Assembly (NCBI GenBank): GCA_045634365.1
Contig: JAZRAC010000067.1
Location: 18,334-82,333, forward strand
Source: HGM04593 sp045634365
GTDB lineage: Bacteria > Bacteroidota > Bacteroidia > Bacteroidales > Bacteroidaceae
Direction of reading: 5' to 3'
Length of the DNA stretch: 64,000 bases
Below the pieces are notes generated by a model. The model ran no database searches, was not told where the DNA came from, and was given only the letters and a program-made list of their open reading frames with translations. A program made the translations under genes and the position numbers. Positions 54,113 to 63,356 of the stretch are shown piece after piece; position 1 is the first letter of the stretch, and each line of letters opens with the position of its first letter.

Positions 54113-55429
54113 TTATTTTGTAGTAAGTTCCACAATATAATCTACGCCTGTGGGGGTACTCTCGAACAGTAGTTTAATGCCGTTCTTTGTCTTTTTGAAC
54201 TTAACAGGCTGCTTGTCGGCCAATGTGAATGCTTTTTTCACTTTGCAGGTGAGCGGGAGTTCAAGCTCATTGCCTTCGAGGTTGAAAATATGTATGAACA
54301 GACGGTTGCCCTTGCGAGTGGTAACTCCCCACGGCTGTGCCGGAATATCGCCCGCTGTGGTTCCATAGATGCTCTCGCCATACTTTTTCGTCCACTCTCC
54401 AATCTCTTTCAGCCTTTGCAGGGCCACGGCGGGTATCTCTCCGTTGGGCTGCGGCCCTACGTTGAGCAGCAGATTGGCCCCTTTGCCGGCTGTGCTCACA
54501 AGATATTGTATCAGAGTGTCGGTGCTTTTATAATCCTGATCTACCAATTTGTAGCCCCACATTCCGTTCATTGTCTGGCAAGTTTCGAGTGGCAAGCGGC
54601 CCACTTCCTGTCCTGAGAGGCCGGCTTTATTTTCGCCTGGAAGGTCGCGCTCGAATATCTGAATATCCTCGCCCGCAAAAGGTTTTTGGTGGTGATTGTT
54701 GCCCACAAGGCACTGCGGCTGCAATTTATGAATGAGCGCATATTGTTCCTCCAATTGCCAATCGAATGGAATGCTGTCTTTCTCGTGGTCCCACCAACCG
54801 TCGAACCAGATGGCACCAATCTCTCCGTAATTGGTGAGCAGTTCTGTCAGCTGGCGGTTCATAAAGCCATAGTAGGCCGGCCAGTCGGTCTTTGCTGTGT
54901 CGCGCCCGATGATTAACCGGCCGGTGCGCCCCACGGGATACTCGTCGCGCTTCCAATCGAGGTGCGAATAATAAAGATGCAGTTTCACTCCCTGTTTGTG
55001 GCACTCGTCGGCAAGTTCCTTAATTACATCGCGCCCGAATGGGGTTGCATCCACAATGTTATAATCGCTCTCGGCAGTGTCCCACATTGAGAAACTATCG
55101 TGGTGACGGCTCGTGAAACAGATATATTTTGCTCCTGCATCTTTAATTGCCGCCACCCACGCCTTTGCGTCGAAGCGGTGGGGGTAGAATGCGTCGGCAA
55201 CCTTTGCATACTCATCCTTGTCTATCTTTGCATTCTGCATATACCACTCCCCTTGGGAAAACATACTATAAATACCCCAATGGATGAAGATGCCCAGTTT
55301 ACTGTCGGCAAACTCCTGTCGGGCTTTCAGATTCTCGGGCGTGGGAACGTATGTGCTTGTTTGTGCATTTACTCCTGTCGATAGGGCTAAAAACGATGCA
55401 ATTATTATTGCCGGCAGAAAATTCTTCAT
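54113..55429 (-). CDS. Secreted GH29 alpha-L-fucosidase
   Basis: 438 residues from ATG 55429, which opens the signal peptide MKNFLPAIIIASFLALST (cleaved near NAQ); an in-frame ATG 33 bases upstream would spoil it. The GH29 barrel shows FIHWGIYSMFSQGEWY, TSRHHDSFSMWDTAESDYN and AIWFDGWWD, whose first Asp is the expected nucleophile. A C-terminal beta-sandwich follows. Hydrolyses alpha-L-fucose from glycans, most likely in the periplasm since no lipobox or T9SS tail is seen. Paired with cutC; a FucP-like permease gene lies at 35395. Confidence 0.93.
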   Translation of the reverse strand: MKNFLPAIIIASFLALSTGVNAQTSTYVPTPENLKARQEFADSKLGIFIHWGIYSMFSQGEWYMQNAKIDKDEYAKVADAFYPHRFDAKAWVAAIKDAGAKYICFTSRHHDSFSMWDTAESDYNIVDATPFGRDVIKELADECHKQGVKLHLYYSHLDWKRDEYPVGRTGRLIIGRDTAKTDWPAYYGFMNRQLTELLTNYGEIGAIWFDGWWDHEKDSIPFDWQLEEQYALIHKLQPQCLVGNNHHQKPFAGEDIQIFERDLPGENKAGLSGQEVGRLPLETCQTMNGMWGYKLVDQDYKSTDTLIQYLVSTAGKGANLLLNVGPQPNGEIPAVALQRLKEIGEWTKKYGESIYGTTAGDIPAQPWGVTTRKGNRLFIHIFNLEGNELELPLTCKVKKAFTLADKQPVKFKKTKNGIKLLFESTPTGVDYIVELTTK

Positions 55430-55459
55430 AATCTCTCTCTCTTTGCGATTAGTAACATA

Positions 55460-55467
55460 CAAAAATA
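55460..55467 (-). promoter_or_regulatory. -7 box of the GH29-cutC operon
   Basis: TATTTTTG on the minus strand, ~31 bases before ATG 55429. Confidence 0.5.
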
Positions 55468-55530
55468 GATTATTCTTGCGAAAAAAAACATAGTGTGCGG
55501 TACAATTTTGTATAATAACGGGAATGTTTT

Positions 55531-55561
55531 TTGCCTTCTTCTCTTCTTGCTCTTATCTTTG
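55531..55561 (+). promoter_or_regulatory. Promoter of the DUF4491-like gene
   Basis: TTG (55531-55533), a 20-base spacer and TATCTTTG (55554-55561) lie 31 bases before the ATG. Confidence 0.65.
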
Positions 55562-55591
55562 CAGTGCTAAATACTTCAAAGATAAAGTAAT

Positions 55592-55885
55592 ATGGAACTA
55601 AATTTTTCGGGTGTGCTCATAGGCATTGCAACCTTCTTGGTGATAGGGCTTTTTCACCCCCTTGTCATAAAAGCCGAATATTATATAGGCGTAAAAAGTT
55701 GGTGGCTTTTCCTTATTATGGGTATTGTAACCCTTGTCGCCTCGCTTTTTGTGGATAATCTCATAATGTCAATCTTGCTGGGAGTGGTAGCCTTCTCCTC
55801 TTTTTGGAGCATAGGTGAGGTTTTTGCCCAGCGTAAAAGGGTGGAGAAGGGGTGGTTCCCCGCTAATCCTAAAAGGAAAAAGTGA
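55592..55885 (+). CDS. Small membrane protein, DUF4491-like
   Basis: 97 residues with three hydrophobic helices (~6-25, ~36-52, ~55-75) and a basic C-terminus (PANPKRKK). The pattern FSGVLIGIATFLVIGLFHPL and VKSWWLFLIMG fits the DUF4491 family of Bacteroidota; function unknown. It has its own clear promoter. Confidence 0.82.
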   Translation: MELNFSGVLIGIATFLVIGLFHPLVIKAEYYIGVKSWWLFLIMGIVTLVASLFVDNLIMSILLGVVAFSSFWSIGEVFAQRKRVEKGWFPANPKRKK

Positions 55886-55963
55886 ATATTCATATAAGGT
55901 ATATAATCGCAACAGGCCTTGTTTATTTATAATAAATTTATGCAAATATTGATTTTTTTATAT

Positions 55964-55971
55964 TAACTTTG
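55964..55971 (+). promoter_or_regulatory. -7 box for the metalloprotease-SusCD operon
   Basis: TAACTTTG lies 46 bases before ATG 56017. Confidence 0.5.
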
Positions 55972-56016
55972 CAGCCTATTTTTTATTTAATAAGGTATTT
56001 TAGATTATACACTTTT

Positions 56017-58602
56017 ATGAATTTAAAAATCTTTACTATGATTCTGGTTGCAGCACTCTCTTTTGTGGGTGTGAATAATGCCTCGGCCGACGATGCTGCA
56101 ACAACGAAGAGTGACGATAAAAAGTCGAAAAAAGGTTTTCTTTTTTTTAAGAAAAAATCCACGGTTGAACCTTCTGTATCCTCTTCGCCTTACAAGATAA
56201 TGACAGGGCGCGACTCACTTGTTATGTCGGGGGTGATGAACGTGATACACAAAAAGGATACTGTGCTTCTTGAACTGCCCACACGCCTGTTGGGCAAGCA
56301 ATTTCTTGTGTCGAACAAATTACAGCAGGTACCCATAGAACTGAATGAATCGAGCGCAAACAAAGGTATAAATTATGCCAATCAGGTAGTGCGTTTCGAA
56401 TGGGATAAAAAGAGTAACACTGTAAAAATTCATCAACAACGTCTTACGCCCGAAGCTCCCGAAGGATCTCGCTTGGCGCGTTCTGTGGCCGACAATTACA
56501 TCGACCCTATAATAGCTTCGCTTAAAGTAGAATGCGTCGCTCCCGATTCAAGTTCGGTGATATTCAAAGTAAGCGACTTTTTCAATGGCAAGAATAATGT
56601 GTTCAACGATGTGTTCAACGATATAAATATTGGAACATCGCCGGTGAAAGACCTCTCACGTATTTTAAGTGTAAAGGCATACGAGCGCAGCGTAGTTGCA
56701 CTCTCGGAACTTACCACAACAGTGCGCGAGGGTTTATCGAAGGTTAATGTTACCGTTGTTGTGAGCACAGCAATATGCTTGTTGCCCGATGAGCCTATGG
56801 CGCGTCGTCGCGAAGATTGGCGTGTGGGATATTTTTCTACTCCCGCAACAATCTTTAACGACCGGCAGCAGAAGGTGGAGCATACTCGCTACATCACACG
56901 TTGGCGTTTAGAACCAAGCGACACTGCTGCATATATGCGTGGTGAGCTGACAGAGCCTGTGAAGCCCATTAAATTCTATATTGGAGAGGCTGTGCCCGAA
57001 CATTTGCGCCCCTATATTGTTGAAGGTATATTAGATTGGAACCGCGCCTTCGAGAAGGCCGGCTTTAAGAATGCCGTACAGGCAATAATCCCTCACGACA
57101 CACTCGATGTTGATGGCGACGATATTCACTACTCTGTATTGACATACGCAGCATCGGAGAAAGCAAATGCAATGGGCCCCTCGACCATCGACCCTCGCAC
57201 AGGTGAGATTTTGGAGGCCGATATTATATGGTGGCACAATGTGCAGTCGCTCATCAGCGAATGGATTATAGTGCAGACCGGCGCAGTGGACCCTCGTGCC
57301 CGCTCTCTTGAATTGCCTATTGAACTTATAGGTGATGCTGTACGTTTCGTTGCTTGTCACGAGGTGGGTCACTCTTTGGGATTACGCCATAATATGATGG
57401 CTTCGGCAGCTTATCCCACCGACTCTTTGCGTTCAGCCTCTTTTACCTCGCGTATGGGTGGAACATCGGCAAGTATTATGGATTATGCACGTTTTAACTA
57501 TGTGGCACAGCCGGGTGACGGTGTGAAAGTGATCTCCCCCAATATAGGACCTTATGATTTTATGGCAATAGAGTGGGGCTATCGCTGGTATCCCGCCGGA
57601 ACCGACGAGGAGAAGGTGTTGTCGGAATTTATAGCAAAGCACAAAGGCATTGAGTATCGTTACAGCGAGGCACAGCCCCAACGCTCGGCTATCGACCCCA
57701 GAGCATTGAGCGAGGATTTAGGCGACGATCCGGTAAAGTCGGCACGCTTGGGTATTGAAAATCTCAAACGCATTATGCCCAATATAGTTGAATGGACACG
57801 CAACAACAAGTCCGGGCAGAATTACGATGAAGCAGCAAATCTCTACGCTGCCATCATTTATCAATGGAATCTCTACCACTATCACGTAATGGCAAATATA
57901 GGCGGTATTTATATGGATCGCCCTACCATTGAGTGGCTCGACAACCCCGAAAAGAGAGCCTATACATTTGTTGATAAAGAACGTCAGCGCGAGGCTGTAC
58001 AATTCCTCCTCGACGAAGTGTTGTGCTTCCCTGAGTGGCTATTCGGTTCCCCCTTCTCTACACAGATATTCCCGCTGCGCAAGACTCCGTTAGGTACCAC
58101 GGAACAGGAGCCTGCAATGCTGCTCAAAAACCAGCAAAACTATATTCTGTGGGATTTGCTTGCCAACGAGCGCATTGTAAGAATGTATCAGAATGAGTGG
58201 ATGAACGGTGATAAAGCCTTCTCGGCTGTGGATATGCTTGATATGCTCCACAAGTCAATCTTCCGCAAGACTATCGCAGGGCAGAAACTAAATGTGATGG
58301 AGCGCAGCCTGCAAAAGAGCTTTGTCGATGCACTCATCACCGCTGCCGCCGAGAAGGAGGGTGTAAAGATAAACAAGAGCCTTGCCGATGATAATGGAGT
58401 GAGCAGCAGTGCACCGCGTATCGTAGATATGACTATGACACAAATTACCCGCACCAGCGACGCTTTGAGCGTGAAACGCAGTGAGCTCATACGCATTATG
58501 CGCTTGATGAAAAATCGCAGAACAAGCGGTGATTTGAGTACACAAATGCACTATGACGATGTAATTCTGCGCATACAGACTGCTCTTGGATTACAGAAAT
58601 AA
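56017..58602 (+). CDS. Secreted zinc metalloprotease (metzincin type, DUF5117/DUF4953-like)
   Basis: 861 residues from ATG 56017; an in-frame start at 55969 lies on the promoter. Signal peptide to ~25 (VNNASA), then a Lys-rich linker. The zinc site is HEVGHSLGLRH (H448, E449, H452, H458), followed by a Met-turn-like SIMDYARF around M488, the metzincin arrangement. N-terminal parts include DSLVMSGVMNVIHKKDTVLL and FEKAGFKNAVQAI. The family is common in Bacteroidota and little studied. SusC follows after 25 bases, suggesting a shared operon and a link between proteolysis and uptake (inference). Confidence 0.87.
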   Translation: MNLKIFTMILVAALSFVGVNNASADDAATTKSDDKKSKKGFLFFKKKSTVEPSVSSSPYKIMTGRDSLVMSGVMNVIHKKDTVLLELPTRLLGKQFLVSNKLQQVPIELNESSANKGINYANQVVRFEWDKKSNTVKIHQQRLTPEAPEGSRLARSVADNYIDPIIASLKVECVAPDSSSVIFKVSDFFNGKNNVFNDVFNDINIGTSPVKDLSRILSVKAYERSVVALSELTTTVREGLSKVNVTVVVSTAICLLPDEPMARRREDWRVGYFSTPATIFNDRQQKVEHTRYITRWRLEPSDTAAYMRGELTEPVKPIKFYIGEAVPEHLRPYIVEGILDWNRAFEKAGFKNAVQAIIPHDTLDVDGDDIHYSVLTYAASEKANAMGPSTIDPRTGEILEADIIWWHNVQSLISEWIIVQTGAVDPRARSLELPIELIGDAVRFVACHEVGHSLGLRHNMMASAAYPTDSLRSASFTSRMGGTSASIMDYARFNYVAQPGDGVKVISPNIGPYDFMAIEWGYRWYPAGTDEEKVLSEFIAKHKGIEYRYSEAQPQRSAIDPRALSEDLGDDPVKSARLGIENLKRIMPNIVEWTRNNKSGQNYDEAANLYAAIIYQWNLYHYHVMANIGGIYMDRPTIEWLDNPEKRAYTFVDKERQREAVQFLLDEVLCFPEWLFGSPFSTQIFPLRKTPLGTTEQEPAMLLKNQQNYILWDLLANERIVRMYQNEWMNGDKAFSAVDMLDMLHKSIFRKTIAGQKLNVMERSLQKSFVDALITAAAEKEGVKINKSLADDNGVSSSAPRIVDMTMTQITRTSDALSVKRSELIRIMRLMKNRRTSGDLSTQMHYDDVILRIQTALGLQK

Positions 58603-58627
58603 TTAACGGAAAGAATTTATAATATAG

Positions 58628-61600
58628 ATGAAAAGAATAGGCATACTATCGCTTATGACAATGTGCGTAATTGCAACCTTTGCACAGATGCGCACAGTCA
58701 CCGGTATTGTAAGGGATGAGATGTATAAGAACGAACCCCTTGTCGGTGCAATGGTTACCATAAAGGATGGCAAGGAAACAAAAGGTACCGTTACCGACGG
58801 AGATGGTAAATTCCTTTTGTCATTGTCGTCCGATGTTAAAGTACTGACGGTTAGTTCTATGGGCTATGAAACTAAAAAAGTTTCTCTTGAATCGGGCGTC
58901 AGTAATTATACAATTACATTGCGCCCCATAAATCAGAACCTCGAAGAGTTTGTGGTAACTGGTTATCAGCAGATTGATCGCCGTAAACTCACCGCAGCCG
59001 TTACAACGGTTAAAATATCCGATGAAACGGTGGGTGCCGTCAAGAACATCGACCAGGCTTTGGCCGGACAGGTAGCCGGTCTTTCATCGGTAGCGTCGAG
59101 TGGCGCGCCCGGCGCACCGGTAAAAATCCGCATACGAGGAACAGCCTCGATAAACGGCGTGCAAGAGCCTCTGTGGGTGCTCGACGGAATTCCTATGGAG
59201 GGCAACGAGATTCCCGCAATAGAGAATCTCAACGATATTGACGAGATTTATCAGACCAGCATTGCAGGCATTAACCCCTCGGATATTGAGAATATCACCG
59301 TGCTGAAAGATGCTGCCGCCACGGCAATATATGGTGCGCGTGCCGCAAATGGAGTAATCGTTATTACAACAAAAAAAGGTAAAGAGGGGCGTCCGATTGT
59401 AAATGTTTCGAGCAAGCTCACTTACAGCCCGACGATGGACATAGACCGCTTGAATCTGCTCAACTCCGACGAAAAAGTAAATCTTGAACTTGATCTGCTC
59501 AACAGCGATTACACCTATCGTCAGAATAAGGGAGGCGTGGCCGATATTCTTAATGAGCTTGGGGAAATGGATACCTATAAGGCCGGCGGTTGGGCTGCTC
59601 TTTCTCCCGAAGCGCAACAACGCATCAACAGTTTGCGTAGCATAAACACAGACTGGAACGATATTCTTTTCCGCGATGTATTCAACCAAGAGTACAATTT
59701 GAGTGTGAGCGGTGGTTCCGACAGGGCACACTACTATGCCTCGGCTGGTTTTTATAACGAACAGGGCAATGTTAAAGGCGTAGAGAACGAGCGCTATAAT
59801 ATAACGCTGAAAAGCGACTTTAAGATAAACCGCTATCTCACCGTCGATGCATCTATATTTGCCAATCAACGTACACAGGAGAGCTATATGACCGATGCAG
59901 CCGGCTTTACCAATCCTGTTTATTATTCCCGAATGGCCAATCCCTATTTCGTGCCTTTTGACTCAAAGGGTAATTACATATACGACAAGAATGTGCAGGG
60001 ACGCGAGAGCGAAGTGCCCGATTTTAATATTTTCGAGGAGCGTGCCAATACATCGAAAGAACGCACCGACCGCTCGATTATGGCACTCTTCGGTGCACGG
60101 TTCGATATAACCGCTCATCTTAAACTGACAACGCAATTTGGCTTGCAGCACGACAACTATACCCTCACACGCTATGCAGGGCACGACAGCTATGCAATGC
60201 GCAAAATAAAGGAGTATGGGACATTTATTGTTGATGGCGAGCGAAAATCGATTTTCCCCGATGGAGGAATGAATAAAGTCACAGAGTCGCACACCGACCA
60301 GTGGACCTTGAAGGCTATGCTCGAATGGAACAGACGCATCTTTAATGTGCACGACCTTGAATTGATGGGAGGTACCGAAATTCGTCATACCGAGACGGGT
60401 GCTACCACATCCACTGTCTACGGATACGACAGTCGCACACTCACCACACAACCGGTGATTTTCCCCTCGCAGAGCATTGCAGAGAGTTACCCTCTTTATC
60501 AAGAAATACAGACCGAGAATGCCTATGCCTCGTGGTTCGCCACAGGTTCTTACACTTACTTCTATCGCTACACACTGGGTGCGAGTGTGCGTTTCGACGG
60601 AAGCGATGTCTTTGGTGTAGCCAAGAAGTACCGTTATTTGCCCCTATACTCGGTGAGCACAATGTGGCGTGCAAAAGAAGAGGCTTTCTTGCAAAAAATC
60701 GATTGGATCGACGAACTCTCATTGCGCGCATCGTATGGTTTGCAGGGTAACATCGACAAAAATACCTCGCCTTATCTCATCGGAAAATTCGATAAAGTAT
60801 CGGTGCTCCCCGGTAATATCGAGGATGTAATTGCAGCCGAAACAGCTCCTAACCCCAATCTCAAATGGGAAAAAACAAAGAATGTGAATGCGGGGCTGAA
60901 TATGGAATTTTTCCGCAGTCGTCTGCGTGTAAATGTCGATTACTATTACCGTCGCGGTACCGACCTCATCAGTTCGCGTCAACTCCCCTTGGAAACAGGC
61001 TTTTCAAGCACTACAATAAATTGGGCATCGATGGAGAACAAGGGCTGGGAATTTGCGGTGAGCACCACAAATATAAAGACCGGAAACTTCAAGTGGACAA
61101 CGATGTTGAATTTGGGATTCAATACCAATAAGATTCTCAATGAGAGTGTGGCCGAGAATTCTACATCCCCCTCGCGTGAAGGTTATCCCATAGGTGCAAT
61201 TTTTGCCTATAAGACAGCGGGACTCGACAAAGATGGTTTTCCACTCTTTGTAGGCAAGGATGGCAGCCTTCTCACAGCAAAAGAGTTTTTTAAGCTTAAC
61301 CGTTTCGGCGCAAGTACTCTTTCGGCCGAGGAGCAGCGCAATCTCTATACCTATATGGGAACATCGGAACCCAAATGTTCGGGAGGTTTCATAAATACCT
61401 TTGAATGGGGTAATTGGCAACTGAACCTGAATTTTGTCTTCAATCTCGGAATGAAAGTGCGTGTGCAACCTTCGTATTCACCGGTATATTACGACCGTGG
61501 TCTTAACACCAATAAAGACATTCTTAACCGATGGACAGCTGTTAATTCCGATTCCTCGTTACCGGCTCTTATGACAAACAAGGAAGGACGTAGCGATGAA

Positions 61601-61879
61601 TACACACACTATGAGGAGTATAACACATACAGTATGCTTGATATTTGGGTAAAAAAGCAGAATTATTGCCGTCTGCAAAGCGTACGTCTCGGATACCGCA
61701 TCCCCAAGAAGTTACTTGCTCCGCTGGGCATAACAGCGGCATCACTCTCTTTCGAGGGGCGTAACCTGCTTGTTATTTCAAGCGATTACGAGAACTATCT
61801 CGATCCGGAAACGATGGGCAATCCCTATGCACAGCCTATCCCGAAGAGTTATATCTTCGGTCTGAATGTTACCTTCTGA
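58628..61879 (+). CDS. SusC/RagA-family TonB-dependent outer membrane transporter
   Basis: 1083 residues. Signal peptide (to ~20, ATFAQ), a carboxypeptidase-like regulatory domain (~24-105, VTGIVRDEMYKNEPLVGAMV), a TonB-box/plug region (EEFVVTGYQQIDRRKLTAAV; GTASINGVQEPLWVLDGIPM; ITVLKDAAATAIYGARAANG) and a 22-strand barrel ending YIFGLNVTF. It imports large nutrients with its SusD partner, which starts 31 bases downstream. The ligand is unknown. A protease gene directly upstream makes peptides as plausible as glycans, as in RagAB (inference). Confidence 0.95.
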   Translation: MKRIGILSLMTMCVIATFAQMRTVTGIVRDEMYKNEPLVGAMVTIKDGKETKGTVTDGDGKFLLSLSSDVKVLTVSSMGYETKKVSLESGVSNYTITLRPINQNLEEFVVTGYQQIDRRKLTAAVTTVKISDETVGAVKNIDQALAGQVAGLSSVASSGAPGAPVKIRIRGTASINGVQEPLWVLDGIPMEGNEIPAIENLNDIDEIYQTSIAGINPSDIENITVLKDAAATAIYGARAANGVIVITTKKGKEGRPIVNVSSKLTYSPTMDIDRLNLLNSDEKVNLELDLLNSDYTYRQNKGGVADILNELGEMDTYKAGGWAALSPEAQQRINSLRSINTDWNDILFRDVFNQEYNLSVSGGSDRAHYYASAGFYNEQGNVKGVENERYNITLKSDFKINRYLTVDASIFANQRTQESYMTDAAGFTNPVYYSRMANPYFVPFDSKGNYIYDKNVQGRESEVPDFNIFEERANTSKERTDRSIMALFGARFDITAHLKLTTQFGLQHDNYTLTRYAGHDSYAMRKIKEYGTFIVDGERKSIFPDGGMNKVTESHTDQWTLKAMLEWNRRIFNVHDLELMGGTEIRHTETGATTSTVYGYDSRTLTTQPVIFPSQSIAESYPLYQEIQTENAYASWFATGSYTYFYRYTLGASVRFDGSDVFGVAKKYRYLPLYSVSTMWRAKEEAFLQKIDWIDELSLRASYGLQGNIDKNTSPYLIGKFDKVSVLPGNIEDVIAAETAPNPNLKWEKTKNVNAGLNMEFFRSRLRVNVDYYYRRGTDLISSRQLPLETGFSSTTINWASMENKGWEFAVSTTNIKTGNFKWTTMLNLGFNTNKILNESVAENSTSPSREGYPIGAIFAYKTAGLDKDGFPLFVGKDGSLLTAKEFFKLNRFGASTLSAEEQRNLYTYMGTSEPKCSGGFINTFEWGNWQLNLNFVFNLGMKVRVQPSYSPVYYDRGLNTNKDILNRWTAVNSDSSLPALMTNKEGRSDEYTHYEEYNTYSMLDIWVKKQNYCRLQSVRLGYRIPKKLLAPLGITAASLSFEGRNLLVISSDYENYLDPETMGNPYAQPIPKSYIFGLNVTF

Positions 61880-61910
61880 CAAATGTAACCTAATTAAAGA
61901 ATAATACAGA

Positions 61911-63290
61911 ATGAAAATAAAAACACTCCTTTTTGCCACCTTTGCAATACTTGCCCTTACAGCGTGCGATGATTTTCTCGACATTACCCCCACGGGAAAA
62001 GTAATTGCACAAACAGGCGATGAATATCGTGCACTCCTCACCTATGAGTATAACAAGTTTGCGAAAGACAGATATATGACAACCTTGCTCACCGATGAGC
62101 TTAATATGGATGTAAAGAACTCAAAAGATGCCGACAAGGATGCTTACCTCGACCTTTGGCTGTGGAAAGAGAACCTCTCTCTCACCACAAGCTACTTTTC
62201 GTGGCGCGAATATTATCATCCAATCTACATTGCAAACTACATAATTGAACACCGCTACGAGATAAGCGAAGCAACCGAAGAGGAGATAAATCAGTTGGTG
62301 GGCGAGGCATATATGATGCGTGCCTACTCTCATTTTCTTCTTGTAAACCTCTATGCCGAGCCTTATACGCATTGTAACCCTGCGGCCACACGTGGCGTGC
62401 CTATGCTGCTGGTTGCCGATGTAAATGCCATTCCTCGTAGCAGTAGCGTCGAGGATATTTATCGTCAGGTGTTGAGCGACCTTGACGAGGCCGAAAGGCA
62501 TCTCAATGTCGAAAAATGGGAAGAGGGGAAAAACTACCGCTTCAATAAAATATCGGCACAGGCCCTTCGCGCACGCACCTATCTATATATGGGTGATTGG
62601 CAAAAGTCGCTCGACGCTGCAAAAGCAGTGCTCGAAGTTCGTAACGAGATTGAAAATCTTGCATCGAACGAGAGCCTTTTGCCCAATAGCTATAAATCGG
62701 TCGAGAGCATACTCTCTTTGGAGCGTTTCAGCAGCAATATGTATACTGTGATAAATATGCCTTCGCGCGATTTTATAAATATGTATCGCAAGGGAGATTA
62801 TCGCATTAAAAAATTCTTTAAGCGTGTAACAACCACAACATACTCACTGCTGAAAGGCGGAGTAGAAGATTGTGTGAGCAGCTTCCGCACATCGGAGATG
62901 TATCTTACAGCAGCCGAGGCCTCGGCACGCTTGGGCGAAACAGAAGAAGCGGTGAACTATCTTCTGCCTCTTATGGAGAAACGTCTCGATGCAAGCGGTT
63001 ACAATACAACAATGAAACTCATAGACGCAATGGATAATGAGCAGCTCATTAAGGAAATACTCGACGAAAGAGCCCGTGAACTTGCATTTGAAGGGCATCG
63101 TTGGTACGACCTGCGCCGCACCACGCAACCCGAACTTTCGCACTCCTATGACTATAATATGAATGGTAAGTTCGAAAATAACGAGGGTAAAGAGCCCGAA
63201 ATATATACATTAACCCCCGAGAAATATACAATGCGTTTCCCCACCGCTGCCGTTGAGGCTAATCCGGAGATTGAAATATGGGAAAAATAA
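61911..63290 (+). CDS. SusD/RagB-family surface lipoprotein
   Basis: 459 residues. The lipobox LALTAC gives a lipid-anchored protein starting CDDFLDITPTGK. TPR-like helical repeats surround the binding lid; typical segments are GEAYMMRAYSHFLLVNLYAE, KISAQALRARTYLYMGDW and ERARELAFEGHRWYDLRRT (here starting DERARELAFEGHRW). It is somewhat shorter than the usual 500-600 residues. It caps the SusC barrel encoded just upstream. Confidence 0.95.
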   Translation: MKIKTLLFATFAILALTACDDFLDITPTGKVIAQTGDEYRALLTYEYNKFAKDRYMTTLLTDELNMDVKNSKDADKDAYLDLWLWKENLSLTTSYFSWREYYHPIYIANYIIEHRYEISEATEEEINQLVGEAYMMRAYSHFLLVNLYAEPYTHCNPAATRGVPMLLVADVNAIPRSSSVEDIYRQVLSDLDEAERHLNVEKWEEGKNYRFNKISAQALRARTYLYMGDWQKSLDAAKAVLEVRNEIENLASNESLLPNSYKSVESILSLERFSSNMYTVINMPSRDFINMYRKGDYRIKKFFKRVTTTTYSLLKGGVEDCVSSFRTSEMYLTAAEASARLGETEEAVNYLLPLMEKRLDASGYNTTMKLIDAMDNEQLIKEILDERARELAFEGHRWYDLRRTTQPELSHSYDYNMNGKFENNEGKEPEIYTLTPEKYTMRFPTAAVEANPEIEIWEK

Positions 63291-63356
63291 GCAACTGTTA
63301 AGGAAGTTCCTAAAAAGCAAATACAATTTTTATATATTAACCTTTAATAAAAAATT

